NCBI GenBank assembly: GCA_047621305.1
Contig: JBLHNB010000011.1
Span: 19,622-83,621 of the forward strand
Source: Colwellia_A sp047621305
Lineage (GTDB): Bacteria > Pseudomonadota > Gammaproteobacteria > Enterobacterales > Alteromonadaceae
Reading direction: 5' to 3'
Length of the DNA stretch: 64,000 nucleotides
Notes under the pieces: generated by a model
Told to the model about the DNA's origin: nothing
Seen by the model: only the letters and a program-made list of their open reading frames with translations
Database searches by the model: none
Made by a program: the position numbers and the translations under genes
Shown here: positions 9,206 through 18,728 of the stretch, piece by piece
How positions within the stretch are numbered: position 1 is the first letter of the stretch
Layout of the letters: each line of letters begins with the position of its first letter

Positions 9206-10132
9206 TTATAGTTTACTGGGAGAATCAAAATAAACTTGGTTATGACGGATCATACTGGTAATTTCTAGTACATAATCAGAGCCACGCTCAGAGTATGGCA
9301 ACAAACCTGTCGCTAATATTTTGGGGGTAAGCGGATGTTTTTGTGCTCTTAATTGTGCACGAATAGTTCGCAATACACGATACGCCTGATTGGTATTTAT
9401 ATTATGTAAATAACGACGTACAGCGTCGTCAACACTGGCAAATTTTTCAACCTCATGTTTACCATCTATATCACGGCTATTCGGCACCATACCGCAACCT
9501 TTTTTATAACACCAAATACCAAAAAAATTTAAACCAACACGCGCAAATCTAGATGTTCCCCATGCTGACTCATTGGCTGCTTGTACTAAAACTAATGAGC
9601 TTGGCACGATATCAACTCGAGCAAGTAATTCGTCAATTTTACTTAGCTGTGCCTGTTTTTTTTTGTTTTTATTTGCACTTTGAATTTTAGTTTTCGTTTT
9701 TATTTTGTTTTTTATTTTATATTGCTTGAGACGCTTTTTGAATAACGCTTTATCTTCCTGACTCAAACCTTGTTCAAGCAGTAGCTTTGCTTTCAGCGCT
9801 AATATCTCCGCTCGAATTAGCGTGATCTTATTATTTTCTGATGTGATGGCAGGTTTCATATAATTGAAAAATTGTCGCTTCTTTTCTTTTACATCACCTA
9901 TATTAGCAAAGTCAGGTAACACCACTTTGTGCAAGGGAGCTTCAGCTAATTTAATGACTTTAGCCGTTTTAATAATGTGTTGTTTTGTAGAAAAATTAAC
10001 TTTTGTGTCTAGTGGTTGTAACTTATCCGTTACTTTTGACTGATAAAATGGAGCAATTAATGAAACGATAAACAACAGAGAAAGTAACATACGAAAAGCC
10101 AGTGATAACGTTATATACCGTTGTTTAATCAT
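9206..10132 (-). CDS. Bax-like protein, glucosaminidase domain
   Basis: 308 aa with an N-terminal membrane anchor/signal segment (residues about 8-28), a Lys-rich linker around residues 135-160, and a C-terminal glucosaminidase (PF01832-type) domain. The candidate catalytic glutamate is Glu188 in QAANESAWGTSRFA. FFGIWCYKKGCG and the conserved SERGSDYVLEI near the C-terminus complete the domain. Such proteins cut peptidoglycan glycan strands. It is the last gene of a three-gene run (DUF1415, membrane protein, this gene), 21 nt after the previous gene. Role in cell-wall turnover is inferred from the family. Confidence 0.85.
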   Translation of the reverse strand: MIKQRYITLSLAFRMLLSLLFIVSLIAPFYQSKVTDKLQPLDTKVNFSTKQHIIKTAKVIKLAEAPLHKVVLPDFANIGDVKEKKRQFFNYMKPAITSENNKITLIRAEILALKAKLLLEQGLSQEDKALFKKRLKQYKIKNKIKTKTKIQSANKNKKKQAQLSKIDELLARVDIVPSSLVLVQAANESAWGTSRFARVGLNFFGIWCYKKGCGMVPNSRDIDGKHEVEKFASVDDAVRRYLHNINTNQAYRVLRTIRAQLRAQKHPLTPKILATGLLPYSERGSDYVLEITSMIRHNQVYFDSPSKL

Positions 10133-10153
10133 AGTCGTATTTCCCAGCTGTTA

Positions 10154-10954
10154 TTAAGCAGAGAAACTATCATTTTGTTGTGCTGCGATAGCTTCTTCGG
10201 TATGAAGTTTTAAACCAAAAATCTCACGATATAAAATTCCCTTCACATTGTAAAATAATGGCGCTAAATACGTAATAGAAAATAAAAATATCACAATACC
10301 AATAAATACAAATGAGCTTTTTGTTAAAATTAAAATAAACAAAGGTATTAATGACACGGCTAAAACTAACGTGAGTATAGAATAAAGGGTAAAAAGTTTA
10401 AACCATTGGAACCGTGTCGCTTTAATACATAGGACGATGGCTTTGAGTGGTGACATTTCTTTCTCTACCACTAAAGGAATCGTTAATGACAAAGCAACTA
10501 GCAGAAATATACCCGGTAAATAAAGCATTGTTAGACCTAACGTGATCAACATTGACGATAAAATGGCACATACAGCAACCCAACTACCTCTCTTTAAGAA
10601 AGAAAATATAAGCTTAGCATGTGTATTTACACGAATAGAGTGAAAGACGCCCATCATTTCAACACCGGCCAAAAATGGGGATATCGCCAAGGTAACAATG
10701 ATATTCATTAAAGAACTCGATTGCGGATCACTAATAATATGTTCAATACCGCCCATAAAATTACTCGCAATTAAAACAACCGTCATACCAATCAATAAAG
10801 AAAGTAAAAGACCTAAGTTAATTGAGACTCTTGATTGTAAAGTATATTGCCAAGCTTCTTTAATTACTGATGATACGTCGATAACGTATTCACCTTTTAA
10901 TGCTTTTTCAATACTGCCGCCAACACTGATTACTGGCTCTTTTTCATCAGACAT
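10154..10954 (-). CDS. Polytopic inner-membrane protein of unknown function
   Basis: 266 aa with about six hydrophobic segments (roughly residues 43-66, 85-105, 122-148, 150-163, 187-212 and 213-240), a short acidic/polar N-terminus and a cytoplasmic-looking tail EEAIAAQQNDSFSA. No enzymatic motif is recognised. It resembles the YciC/DUF975-like class of small membrane proteins, but I cannot name a family. It sits between the DUF1415 and Bax-like genes in the same orientation. Confidence 0.75.
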   Translation of the reverse strand: MSDEKEPVISVGGSIEKALKGEYVIDVSSVIKEAWQYTLQSRVSINLGLLLSLLIGMTVVLIASNFMGGIEHIISDPQSSSLMNIIVTLAISPFLAGVEMMGVFHSIRVNTHAKLIFSFLKRGSWVAVCAILSSMLITLGLTMLYLPGIFLLVALSLTIPLVVEKEMSPLKAIVLCIKATRFQWFKLFTLYSILTLVLAVSLIPLFILILTKSSFVFIGIVIFLFSITYLAPLFYNVKGILYREIFGLKLHTEEAIAAQQNDSFSA

Positions 10955-11014
10955 TCGTTACCTAAATAATACATAAAGAAAAAAATTCGGCTGATTATAC
11001 CTAACTTTCTAGCA

Positions 11015-11566
11015 TTATTCATGTTGTTCATGAATACGCTTCAATGCTTGTTCAAAAAACTGGCGACCTTTTTGTCGAGCAAGTTCGATATTATTAACGG
11101 GGATTTGTTCAGGATTTTTATAAACGGCTAAAACTCTGGCTAAACTCACTTCTCTAATAATATGAATCGTTGGATAGGGAGAACGATTGGTAAAATTAGC
11201 TGCGTCATCAAAATCATCTCCGGCAAATACATATTCTGGGTGAAAACTGGCTAATTGAAAAATCCCTTCAAAACCAGACGAAGCAAGTACATCATTAGCA
11301 ACATCAACTAGTTCAAGATATCGTTCAAAATGACGAAAAGCTGATGGGTAAATAATCAAACTCGTTTCTATTTCAGGATTATTCTGTAAATAATGACATT
11401 GCTCAATTAATTCAAACATCGCCTTTTTAACTTTATTAAACGCAGATAAATGATAATGAATACTCTCATTTACTAATTCTTTTTTAGCAAAGGGACAAAA
11501 ATTCAAACCAACAATAATTTCTTCAAGCCATTGCTGAGTTTGCATTACTTCGATAGGTTTTGACAT
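11015..11566 (-). CDS. DUF1415 family protein
   Basis: 183-aa cytoplasmic protein matching the DUF1415 pattern: an N-terminal WLEEIIVGLNFCPFAKKEL, a central ETSLIIYP segment, QLASFHPEYVFAGDDFDDAANFTNRSPYP (two stretches of the family core) and a C-terminal amphipathic helix. Function is unknown for the family. First gene of the leftward run ending with the Bax-like gene, 60 nt before the membrane protein. Confidence 0.85.
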   Translation of the reverse strand: MSKPIEVMQTQQWLEEIIVGLNFCPFAKKELVNESIHYHLSAFNKVKKAMFELIEQCHYLQNNPEIETSLIIYPSAFRHFERYLELVDVANDVLASSGFEGIFQLASFHPEYVFAGDDFDDAANFTNRSPYPTIHIIREVSLARVLAVYKNPEQIPVNNIELARQKGRQFFEQALKRIHEQHE

Positions 11567-11597
11567 AACAAAAGGTATAAGTAGTAAATATTACAAC

Positions 11598-11680
11598 GAT
11601 TATACCCAATAGCACCTTGATTAACTATCTGCTCATTTTTAATGGTTAAGATTAATCACTACGGCATTATCTTAATATCC
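11598..11680. repeat. Dispersed intergenic repeat, copy A
   Basis: The stretch starting TATACCCAATAGCACC and holding the core CTACGGCATTAT (11659-11670) is alignable with 29712-29780 (core CTACGGCGTTAT) and in part with 24003-24031. It lies between the DUF1415 and pullulanase genes. Confidence 0.5.
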
Positions 11681-11761
11681 TCCATCCCTGCAAGTATATT
11701 GTCTACATCAATAACACAGTAGAGCACCCTTGCCCGTGATCAACTAATTTACTCTGCTATG

Positions 11762-14700
11762 TTACTCTACTATTTTACTCTGTTCTGCCATAACAAAGAC
11801 CACACTACTCAACGCAGGTATAGAAAACCCTTCAGCCGTTGCGCTTGCTTTGAGGGCTTTTTTATCAACACCATTACCTTGTATTGAGTGGATTTGATAC
11901 TGTTGAGCTTCTGCATAATCAAAAACCTGCATTTTGCTACTGGTATTAAAGAGCACAATGATACTTTGATAATGGTCATCAACTTTATTACCTAACCTAT
12001 CGTCAAGTTTCATCACTAAAAGTCCTATCTGCTCATCTTGATTGTTATTGGCTTTATCGCTATTTAAAAAACTCACTTTTTCAATAATATCTTGTTCGTT
12101 GGTTAATCTAAATAATGGTGAACTCATCCGTATGGCTAACATCTCTATAAATACATCACTGCTAAATTTAATGTGCTCACCACTCACCTGATCTCGACCA
12201 GCATGCCCTTTTAATACTTTTTTAATTAACGGCCAATTTTCTCGATCTTTTTCCGCAGGTGGCAAACCTACGTTATAAAAGTTATCGCTCTTGGAAAAAT
12301 CAACACGATTAAACCAGTCGCCGTAGTCATAACTGTCGCGAAGAAATGACTTAGACCGCATAAACTCTGAGCCCATGTGAATAAAAGGGATACCTTGAGC
12401 GAATAAGACAAAAGACAAGCTTTGCACATGCATTCTCACCCTATCCTCTGTTGAAACGTCGAACGGTAAACGGTATTGGCTGTTATCCCAAAGCGTTTGA
12501 TTATCATGCTTAGAAACATAGTTAATGGTATCGGCGGGATCTAGCGCATAGCCTGTGGGCTGGTCACCATAAGGGATATGTTTGCCCAGTATTTCTTTGC
12601 CATTACTCGCCCTTAAGGGGAAGTTGATTAAATTTCCTGCCAAGCCAATACGCAGTTGATCCATGCGTAGCAAATAATCTCTATGGATTTTTGCTTTGTT
12701 TTTTGTAAGCTGCTTACCTTTATAGCGTTCACCTTTGAACTGTTTATCTTGTAGCTGCTTTTCATTAGGAAAAGTTAGTAGGCCATTACCTACGCCCTGA
12801 GAGTCTCGCGTATTATTAACACCACCGCGAACGGCATCACGTAATCTATCTGAAAAAGTCCCTATTTCGCTGCCTCCGAGTTCTAACTGGCTGGCTTGCA
12901 TAAATTGGCTATTATTTGCCACTTCACCAAAGTTCCAACCTTCGCCATAAAAGTAAGTATCACTATCGACTTGACGCACAGCATCCCTTGCAGCCAACAT
13001 CACGTTTTTAGGTTGATGTCCCATTAAGTCAAAACGAAAGCCATCAATTTTATAATCGCGAGCCCAAACAACTAACGAGTCTGTCATTAACTTTGCCATC
13101 ATCACCCGTTCAGTGGCGGTATTATCACAGCAAGTCGATTGTTCAATAGCGCCTGTTAATGGGTGCAAACGGTGGTAATACGTAGGCACTATTTTATCTA
13201 ATACGGCATTAGGCGCTAATCCTGCTTGGTGAGTATGGTTATAAACCACATCCATAATCACACGAAATCCCAGAGCATGTAAGTTTTGAACCATTTCTCT
13301 AAATTCAACTAAACGTGACACACCTTTGGCATCTACAGCATAACTTCCTTCTGGTACGGTGTAATGAAAAGGGTCATAACCCCAGTTGTAGTTATCAATT
13401 GCGCGTAATTCGCTAACCAATTGTTGTGCTTGCTCGCCCTCAACCTCATAACTCATTAAAAGTGATTTTATCGACTGTTGCCCATCATAAGCTTGCTGAC
13501 AAATACTGATATTCACTGTAATCGCGCAAACTTTAGCGAGGTTATCATCTATATCCAAGTGCTTACTGTCATCTTCATTGACCGTTGCAATATCAAAAGT
13601 AGGTAATAAGTGAATATTATTTAGCCCAGCCGCCTGCAGCGTTTTTAAATGTTGCATGCCATCAGAATTTTTCTCACCAAACGCTTTATATTTACCCTTA
13701 AAGTTAGGATCACTGAGGTGTTGTTCGTTAGCACTAAAATCACGAATATGCGTTTCATAAAAAACATTATCCTCGATATTTTTTACGGTAGGTATTTGCT
13801 GAATAAGCCAGTTTTCTGGTTGCGTCGCTGCGTCATTTAAATCAACAACCTGTGAGAACAAACTATTAACAGATAAGCTTAAAGAGTATGGGTCGGTAAC
13901 GGATAACGATTCAATTTTTTTTGATACCGGATGATAAACATTCACTTGATATTTATAATAAGCGTAACTCGCTGTGCTATCTGATAATACCTGCCAAACA
14001 CCTGTGTTGGTATCTTCTACCATCTCAAGTTTGCCACCTGAGACGGCCTCTAAATTATCATCAAAAAGCTGTACAGAAACGGCTTGTGCTGTTGGCGCCC
14101 ATAACTTAAAGCTAACAGCAGTGCTAACGCCCTTAGTTTCTTGATTTTTGATAATTGTTGCGCCTAAATCAGTCACTTCATCAGCATCATTATCGCCTTG
14201 AGTATAAAAGGCATCGATTACCGCCCCAGTTTGTACATAAGCGATTTCTTTGGCTTGTTTAATTCCATTCGGGGAAGATTCGATGGCGAGTACTATAACT
14301 TGTTGCTTCAACCAACGTTTACTTTGAACAGGCGTTAATTGCACGTTAAAGGCTTGAAAATCAGCTAAGTGAGGAAACTTTTTTGCCAATTTCTCAGGGA
14401 AACTAACCGGCAGTAAATCAATGCTGTTAAAGCCGTCTAATTTTTTGTTAAGTAGCTGGTATTGATAGTTGTTAACCGACTTTGGTCGTACCAATAACTC
14501 TGCTGTTAACCAATGTGCTGAGCTATCACTGGGTAAATTAACTAGGTCTTTTACTTTAAAGGGACTCTTTTTAAAAACATTATTTTCAAAGACACTTTCT
14601 TCAATCACATTTACCTCAGAATCTGCCTTAATATTTGTATTAGTTAAGACATTAACGCCCTGCTGACTTAAGGTGGAAGGTAGACTAGGTTTACTTGTTT

Positions 14701-14791
14701 CAGCGCATGCACTTACTAACAAAAAAGCAGAAAGCGCAATTTTTATTGCGCGATTAGGGTTTAAGACAATAAGAGCAGAAGACATCTTCAT
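11762..14791 (-). CDS. Type I pullulanase lipoprotein (GH13)
   Basis: Hydrolyses alpha-1,6 branch points of pullulan, amylopectin or glycogen. 1009 aa with a lipoprotein signal (LLVSAC, Cys29), N-terminal pullulanase beta-sandwich modules to about residue 340, then the GH13 barrel. The pullulanase hallmark YNWGYDP is near residue 465, the nucleophile is Asp588 (GFRFDLMGH), the acid/base is Glu617 (YGEGWNFG), and the last conserved region is NYVSKHDNQT. The lipobox places it on a membrane, probably the outer one. A LacI-type operator (14869-14882) lies 78 nt upstream, linking it to the maltodextrin regulon. It is divergent from the TonB receptor. Length is normal for surface pullulanases. Confidence 0.94.
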   Translation of the reverse strand: MKMSSALIVLNPNRAIKIALSAFLLVSACAETSKPSLPSTLSQQGVNVLTNTNIKADSEVNVIEESVFENNVFKKSPFKVKDLVNLPSDSSAHWLTAELLVRPKSVNNYQYQLLNKKLDGFNSIDLLPVSFPEKLAKKFPHLADFQAFNVQLTPVQSKRWLKQQVIVLAIESSPNGIKQAKEIAYVQTGAVIDAFYTQGDNDADEVTDLGATIIKNQETKGVSTAVSFKLWAPTAQAVSVQLFDDNLEAVSGGKLEMVEDTNTGVWQVLSDSTASYAYYKYQVNVYHPVSKKIESLSVTDPYSLSLSVNSLFSQVVDLNDAATQPENWLIQQIPTVKNIEDNVFYETHIRDFSANEQHLSDPNFKGKYKAFGEKNSDGMQHLKTLQAAGLNNIHLLPTFDIATVNEDDSKHLDIDDNLAKVCAITVNISICQQAYDGQQSIKSLLMSYEVEGEQAQQLVSELRAIDNYNWGYDPFHYTVPEGSYAVDAKGVSRLVEFREMVQNLHALGFRVIMDVVYNHTHQAGLAPNAVLDKIVPTYYHRLHPLTGAIEQSTCCDNTATERVMMAKLMTDSLVVWARDYKIDGFRFDLMGHQPKNVMLAARDAVRQVDSDTYFYGEGWNFGEVANNSQFMQASQLELGGSEIGTFSDRLRDAVRGGVNNTRDSQGVGNGLLTFPNEKQLQDKQFKGERYKGKQLTKNKAKIHRDYLLRMDQLRIGLAGNLINFPLRASNGKEILGKHIPYGDQPTGYALDPADTINYVSKHDNQTLWDNSQYRLPFDVSTEDRVRMHVQSLSFVLFAQGIPFIHMGSEFMRSKSFLRDSYDYGDWFNRVDFSKSDNFYNVGLPPAEKDRENWPLIKKVLKGHAGRDQVSGEHIKFSSDVFIEMLAIRMSSPLFRLTNEQDIIEKVSFLNSDKANNNQDEQIGLLVMKLDDRLGNKVDDHYQSIIVLFNTSSKMQVFDYAEAQQYQIHSIQGNGVDKKALKASATAEGFSIPALSSVVFVMAEQSKIVE

Positions 14792-14868
14792 AATAAATAA
14801 GTCGTTAAAATTGTTATAGCTATTAACTTAACCGTTCACAGATTATATAAATACCGGTTTCCCGCTAT

Positions 14869-14882
14869 TACATACGTATTCA
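14869..14882 (-). promoter_or_regulatory. LacI-type operator 1 (pullulanase)
   Basis: TACATACGTATTCA, with the palindromic core ATACGTAT, 78-91 nt upstream of the pullulanase start. One of eight such sites in the locus. Confidence 0.75.
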
Positions 14883-15085
14883 ATATTGCGATGTTGGAAT
14901 TACTCTTCTGCTAACGCGGTATTATCCCTATTTCATTAAGAACTATTTTAAACTATGGTCTACACCAATAAATAAATATCCAGAGCCAAGAGTAATAATC
15001 AAATTCGTAAAATCAAAACACTTTTCTTCAACTGTTATTTATTTCTCTTCCAACTCAATGACGTGTTTATTTTTAAAACAGCTAT

Positions 15086-15099
15086 TGCATACGTATTCA
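15086..15099 (+). promoter_or_regulatory. LacI-type operator 2 (TonB receptor)
   Basis: TGCATACGTATTCA in the pullulanase/TonB receptor divergent region. It is an exact reverse complement of operator 3, centre-to-centre distance 41 bp (close to four helical turns). Confidence 0.78.
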
Positions 15100-15126
15100 A
15101 TGAAATCTGAGTACATAGCTAGCCTT

Positions 15127-15140
15127 TGAATACGTATGCA
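15127..15140 (+). promoter_or_regulatory. LacI-type operator 3 (TonB receptor)
   Basis: TGAATACGTATGCA, 161 nt before the TonB receptor start. Paired with operator 2 on the same DNA face, which would permit cooperative binding. Confidence 0.78.
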
Positions 15141-15300
15141 GCCTCTATTCATCTGTAATTTGCCCCTTTATATTAAGTTGTTCACAAAACATAACTAAAT
15201 AAAACATTACTAAGTGAACCACTCAAAACATATTACTATTAGGCTAAAAGGAAGTTAGCCAATAAAAATTAATCACGGATGGCTCGGGGGAGAATTTTCA

Positions 15301-18219
15301 ATGCTACATTTTAAACCAAGTAAAATGACATTAGCGCTACTTTCAAGTGGTTTAATCGCACTAAGCACACCAGCTTTCGCGGCAGAAACAGCTAAAACAA
15401 CCAATAAAAATGCTGAAAAAGAAGTAGAAGTCATTCAAGTAACCGGTATTCGCGGCAGCTTAATTAAATCACAAGCAATAAAAATGAGTAGTTCAACCAT
15501 TGTTGAATCTATAACTGCTGAAGATATTGGTAAATTGCCTGACTCTTCTATTGCTGAGTCATTATCGCGTTTACCTGGCTTAGCGGGTGAGCGTAGCAAC
15601 GGTCGTACATCCGGTGTCTCTATCCGTGGTTTTAAAGAAGACTTTGTTGGTACTTCTTTAAATGGCCGTGAAATAATTGGTATTGGCGATAACCGTGGTG
15701 TGGAATACGACTTATATCCTTCTGAAATCATGACGGGTGCGACGGTTTATAAATCTACCGAAGCTGACTTAATGGTTCAGGGGATCGGTGGTACGGTAGA
15801 TTTACAAACTGTTCGTCCTTTAAACGCAGAAGAAACCATTACCCTTACTGGTAGCTATGAACTTGGTGAACAAGGATCAGACAACCCTGATTTTGATAAT
15901 AAAGGTCATCGTGTAGCACTTACTTTTGTTGAAAAATTTGCAGATGATACGATTGGCTTAGCATTATCATTAGCAACTACAGAATCACCAAACAATCAAC
16001 GTAAATATGGTGTGTGGGGATATGGCACTAATGACGATGGCCAAACTTTACCCGTTGGTCTTGATTCACATTCAGTAAGTACTAAACTTGAACGTGATAC
16101 TATATCTGCCATCATTCAATACCAACCAAACGATGACTTAAACGTTGTTTTTGATTTTTTAGATATAGATTATGCAGATTCAGGTATATCGCGTGGGATC
16201 ATTCAGCCATTCACAGCCTCTAATGTAACCGGCTCTGGAGTGAACTCAACGGGTACTGAAATCAACTCGAATCCGGTATTCCGTACTGATCCAAGACAGA
16301 AAGAAGGTGCATTACAAGCTATAGGTTTAAATGTTGAGTACGCATTAACTGATGCTTGGTCTATTGAAGTTGATCTCGCGAACAGTACATCAGATAAACG
16401 TGATTTACGTGCTGAGTCTTATTCTGGCTTAGCTCGTTCAGGTGCGTTAACTAATGATCAATTAGGCTCTCGTGAATTTATTATGAGTGATAGCGGTATA
16501 TTCTTCACTGGTTCCAGCGGACTAGAAGCTTTAGAAGATCCTAGTTTATTACAATTGTCTGGCCCTCAAGCATGGGGTGGGGGAATGAAAAGTTTAGCCG
16601 ATCAATTTGAAAGCGGCATATTAAGAGCTGATGGTACACCCTTTAATTATGAGAATGCTCAAGATGGCTTTTTGAATTTTGCTGATTTCAATGAAGAACT
16701 CACCACAGTTAAGTTTGAAGTAGTCGGTCGCTTAGCTTTTGATTTTGTAACTGATGTTACTTTTGGTTTTAATTATTCTGACCGCACTAAAGAAAAAGTA
16801 AATAAAGGTTTTTTTGCAACATCACCTTCATACCCTTTATCGACAAGTATTCCATCTGAATATGTTATAGGTAGCGCTGATTTAACCTGGCTTGGGCTTG
16901 GGAATGTAGTAGCTTATGATGGACTTTCCCCTTTTAACGATGGTACTTATACCCTAAACGATGCGGGTTTACTTGAACCTGATCGTGTTGGTGATACCTA
17001 TAAAGTAAAAGAGAAAGTTCTCACCTTATATGCAAAAGCTGATTTTGAAACTGAATTGGCCGGTATGCTGCTAACTGGTAATGTTGGTTTGCAGTATATA
17101 GATACTGATCAATCATCTACGGGGACTATTGGTGTTGTTGGTGCTAATTTTAAAGTGTGTGACGATAATAATGATAACGTAGTGGATGACGCTTGTTTTG
17201 TTGACGGCGGCGCTAAATATAGCCATGTATTACCCAGCTTAAACTTAAGTTTAGAAGTAGCTGACAGTCAATACGTTCGTTTTACGGCTAATAAAAGCAT
17301 TAGTCGTCCACGTATTGACCAAATGAAAGCAGCTGGTTTTATTAAGTTTTCCCAAAATATTGACTTAATTTCGATACCAAATACTTTAGAGGCGGTCGAT
17401 ACGTTTGGCTCGCCATGGTCAAAGTCTTCAGGTAATCCTGAATTACGCCCATTAGAATCTAATAATGTAGATATTTCTTATGAAAATTATTTTAGTGATG
17501 AAGGTTATTTTGCACTTACATTTTTCTATAAAGATATAACTAACTGGACACGTGATGGTGATCAAACCATTAATTTTCGTAATGATGAAACGAATGGAGG
17601 AGCAGATTACTTTATTCCGGGCTTCCATGATCGCGTAGCATCTGAAGATGGCCTTTTTGGACCTGCCGATGTGCCTTTTTCAGCCGGAGATACAATTTCA
17701 CCGCCAGACTCTGGCACATTTACCTTCTTTGAAGATGGACTTAAAGGTACGGTGAAAGGTTATGAGCTAACCGCTAATATCCCTTTTAACATTTTGGCTG
17801 ATGCATTAGATGGTTTTGGTATTGCCGCGTCTAAAACCTATGTCGAGGCCACATTAGAAGATGGCACTGCTATCCCTGGTCAATCTGATCATTCGTACTC
17901 TGTGACCGCTTATTATCAAGTGAATGGTTTTGAGTTCCGTGTTGCGACTACCCAACGTTCAGGCTATCTTACTTATGAGCGTAGTGGTTCAAACAAAATA
18001 ATTGATGCCACACGCGATGAAATTAGCCTAGTTGATGCACAAGTTAGTTATAACTTTAAGGATTCAGGTATAAGTTCACTTGAGGGGTTGACCGTATCGT
18101 TATCAGGTACTAATTTAACCGATGAAGATGAAGAGACAATAGATGATAATACAGGTATTGTTTCATCTCGTCGTCAGTTTGGACCTACTTACTTGATGAA
18201 CTTAAACTATTCATTCTAA
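15301..18219 (+). CDS. TonB-dependent receptor, probable maltodextrin transporter
   Basis: Outer-membrane beta-barrel that imports a bulky substrate using TonB/ExbBD energy. 972 aa with a signal peptide ending at TPAFA, a TonB-box-like EVIQVTGIRGSL (residues about 43-55), a plug domain (IVESITAEDIGKLPDSSIAE, LSRLPGL, VSIRGF, LNGREI) and a long barrel ending in aromatic SF (LMNLNYSF). The plug signature with GIRGSL is the type common in marine carbohydrate loci. Three operators upstream, the pullulanase next door and the amylases downstream make maltodextrin the most likely substrate. A terminator follows at 18238. Confidence 0.93.
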   Translation: MLHFKPSKMTLALLSSGLIALSTPAFAAETAKTTNKNAEKEVEVIQVTGIRGSLIKSQAIKMSSSTIVESITAEDIGKLPDSSIAESLSRLPGLAGERSNGRTSGVSIRGFKEDFVGTSLNGREIIGIGDNRGVEYDLYPSEIMTGATVYKSTEADLMVQGIGGTVDLQTVRPLNAEETITLTGSYELGEQGSDNPDFDNKGHRVALTFVEKFADDTIGLALSLATTESPNNQRKYGVWGYGTNDDGQTLPVGLDSHSVSTKLERDTISAIIQYQPNDDLNVVFDFLDIDYADSGISRGIIQPFTASNVTGSGVNSTGTEINSNPVFRTDPRQKEGALQAIGLNVEYALTDAWSIEVDLANSTSDKRDLRAESYSGLARSGALTNDQLGSREFIMSDSGIFFTGSSGLEALEDPSLLQLSGPQAWGGGMKSLADQFESGILRADGTPFNYENAQDGFLNFADFNEELTTVKFEVVGRLAFDFVTDVTFGFNYSDRTKEKVNKGFFATSPSYPLSTSIPSEYVIGSADLTWLGLGNVVAYDGLSPFNDGTYTLNDAGLLEPDRVGDTYKVKEKVLTLYAKADFETELAGMLLTGNVGLQYIDTDQSSTGTIGVVGANFKVCDDNNDNVVDDACFVDGGAKYSHVLPSLNLSLEVADSQYVRFTANKSISRPRIDQMKAAGFIKFSQNIDLISIPNTLEAVDTFGSPWSKSSGNPELRPLESNNVDISYENYFSDEGYFALTFFYKDITNWTRDGDQTINFRNDETNGGADYFIPGFHDRVASEDGLFGPADVPFSAGDTISPPDSGTFTFFEDGLKGTVKGYELTANIPFNILADALDGFGIAASKTYVEATLEDGTAIPGQSDHSYSVTAYYQVNGFEFRVATTQRSGYLTYERSGSNKIIDATRDEISLVDAQVSYNFKDSGISSLEGLTVSLSGTNLTDEDEETIDDNTGIVSSRRQFGPTYLMNLNYSF

Positions 18220-18237
18220 ATAAGTAGATATTCTCAA

Positions 18238-18273
18238 AGACCTCATAGTCGAATGGCTTGAGGTTTTTTTTTA
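18238..18273 (+). terminator. Terminator after the TonB receptor gene
   Basis: Stem CCTCA (18241-18245) / TGAGG (18259-18263), extendable by three weaker outer pairs, followed by a run of eight or more T. It would separate the receptor transcript from the halogenase genes. Confidence 0.75.
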
Positions 18274-18325
18274 TATTTTAAAAGGTTCAATAGAATTAAT
18301 ACAGCTGATGTTAATTATTAAATAC

Positions 18326-18639
18326 TATACCCATCACACTTCAAGATGCAGTTTCAGAGCTAAGCTAGGAAATCAGAGCAAGGCACGATACGATGAGAAT
18401 GGTCATTCCCTTATCAAGTATCGTAACGCTGAACTGGTTTTCTAGCTTAGCTCCCTACGGGCAAGGCGATAAAGGGTCATCTCCGGCGTTATTGATTTAG
18501 ACAATATTCCCACACGGATGTGAGACAGTAGGATAATGCAGGAGCAATTATCGAGAATAACTATTCTCTGCAATCAATGCCTTGGAGCTACCCCTTATTC
18601 GACTTGCTGAAATCTGCATCTTGAAGTGTGACGGGTATA
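18326..18639. mobile_element. MITE-like element, 314 bp, with 26-bp terminal inverted repeats
   Basis: The left end (18326-18351) and the reverse complement of the right end (18614-18639) both read TATACCCRTCACACTTCAAG followed by ATGCAG, with one mismatch in 26. Inside lies a second nested inverted repeat, GAGCTAAGCTAG (18357-18368) with CTAGCTTAGCTC (18442-18453), and within that ACGATAC/GTATCGT and GAATG/CATTC, so the left half folds into one long hairpin. There is no ORF of useful length. TA-rich flanks fit a TA-type target duplication but the ends are themselves TA-rich. It sits between the TonB receptor terminator and the first halogenase. Confidence 0.75.
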
Positions 18640-18728
18640 TATAACCCTTTGTAGAGATTTAGGTATTTGATTAAGGTTAATCACTAGGTTATACAATCAA
18701 AAACAACAAATATTGTGAGTAATAAAAC

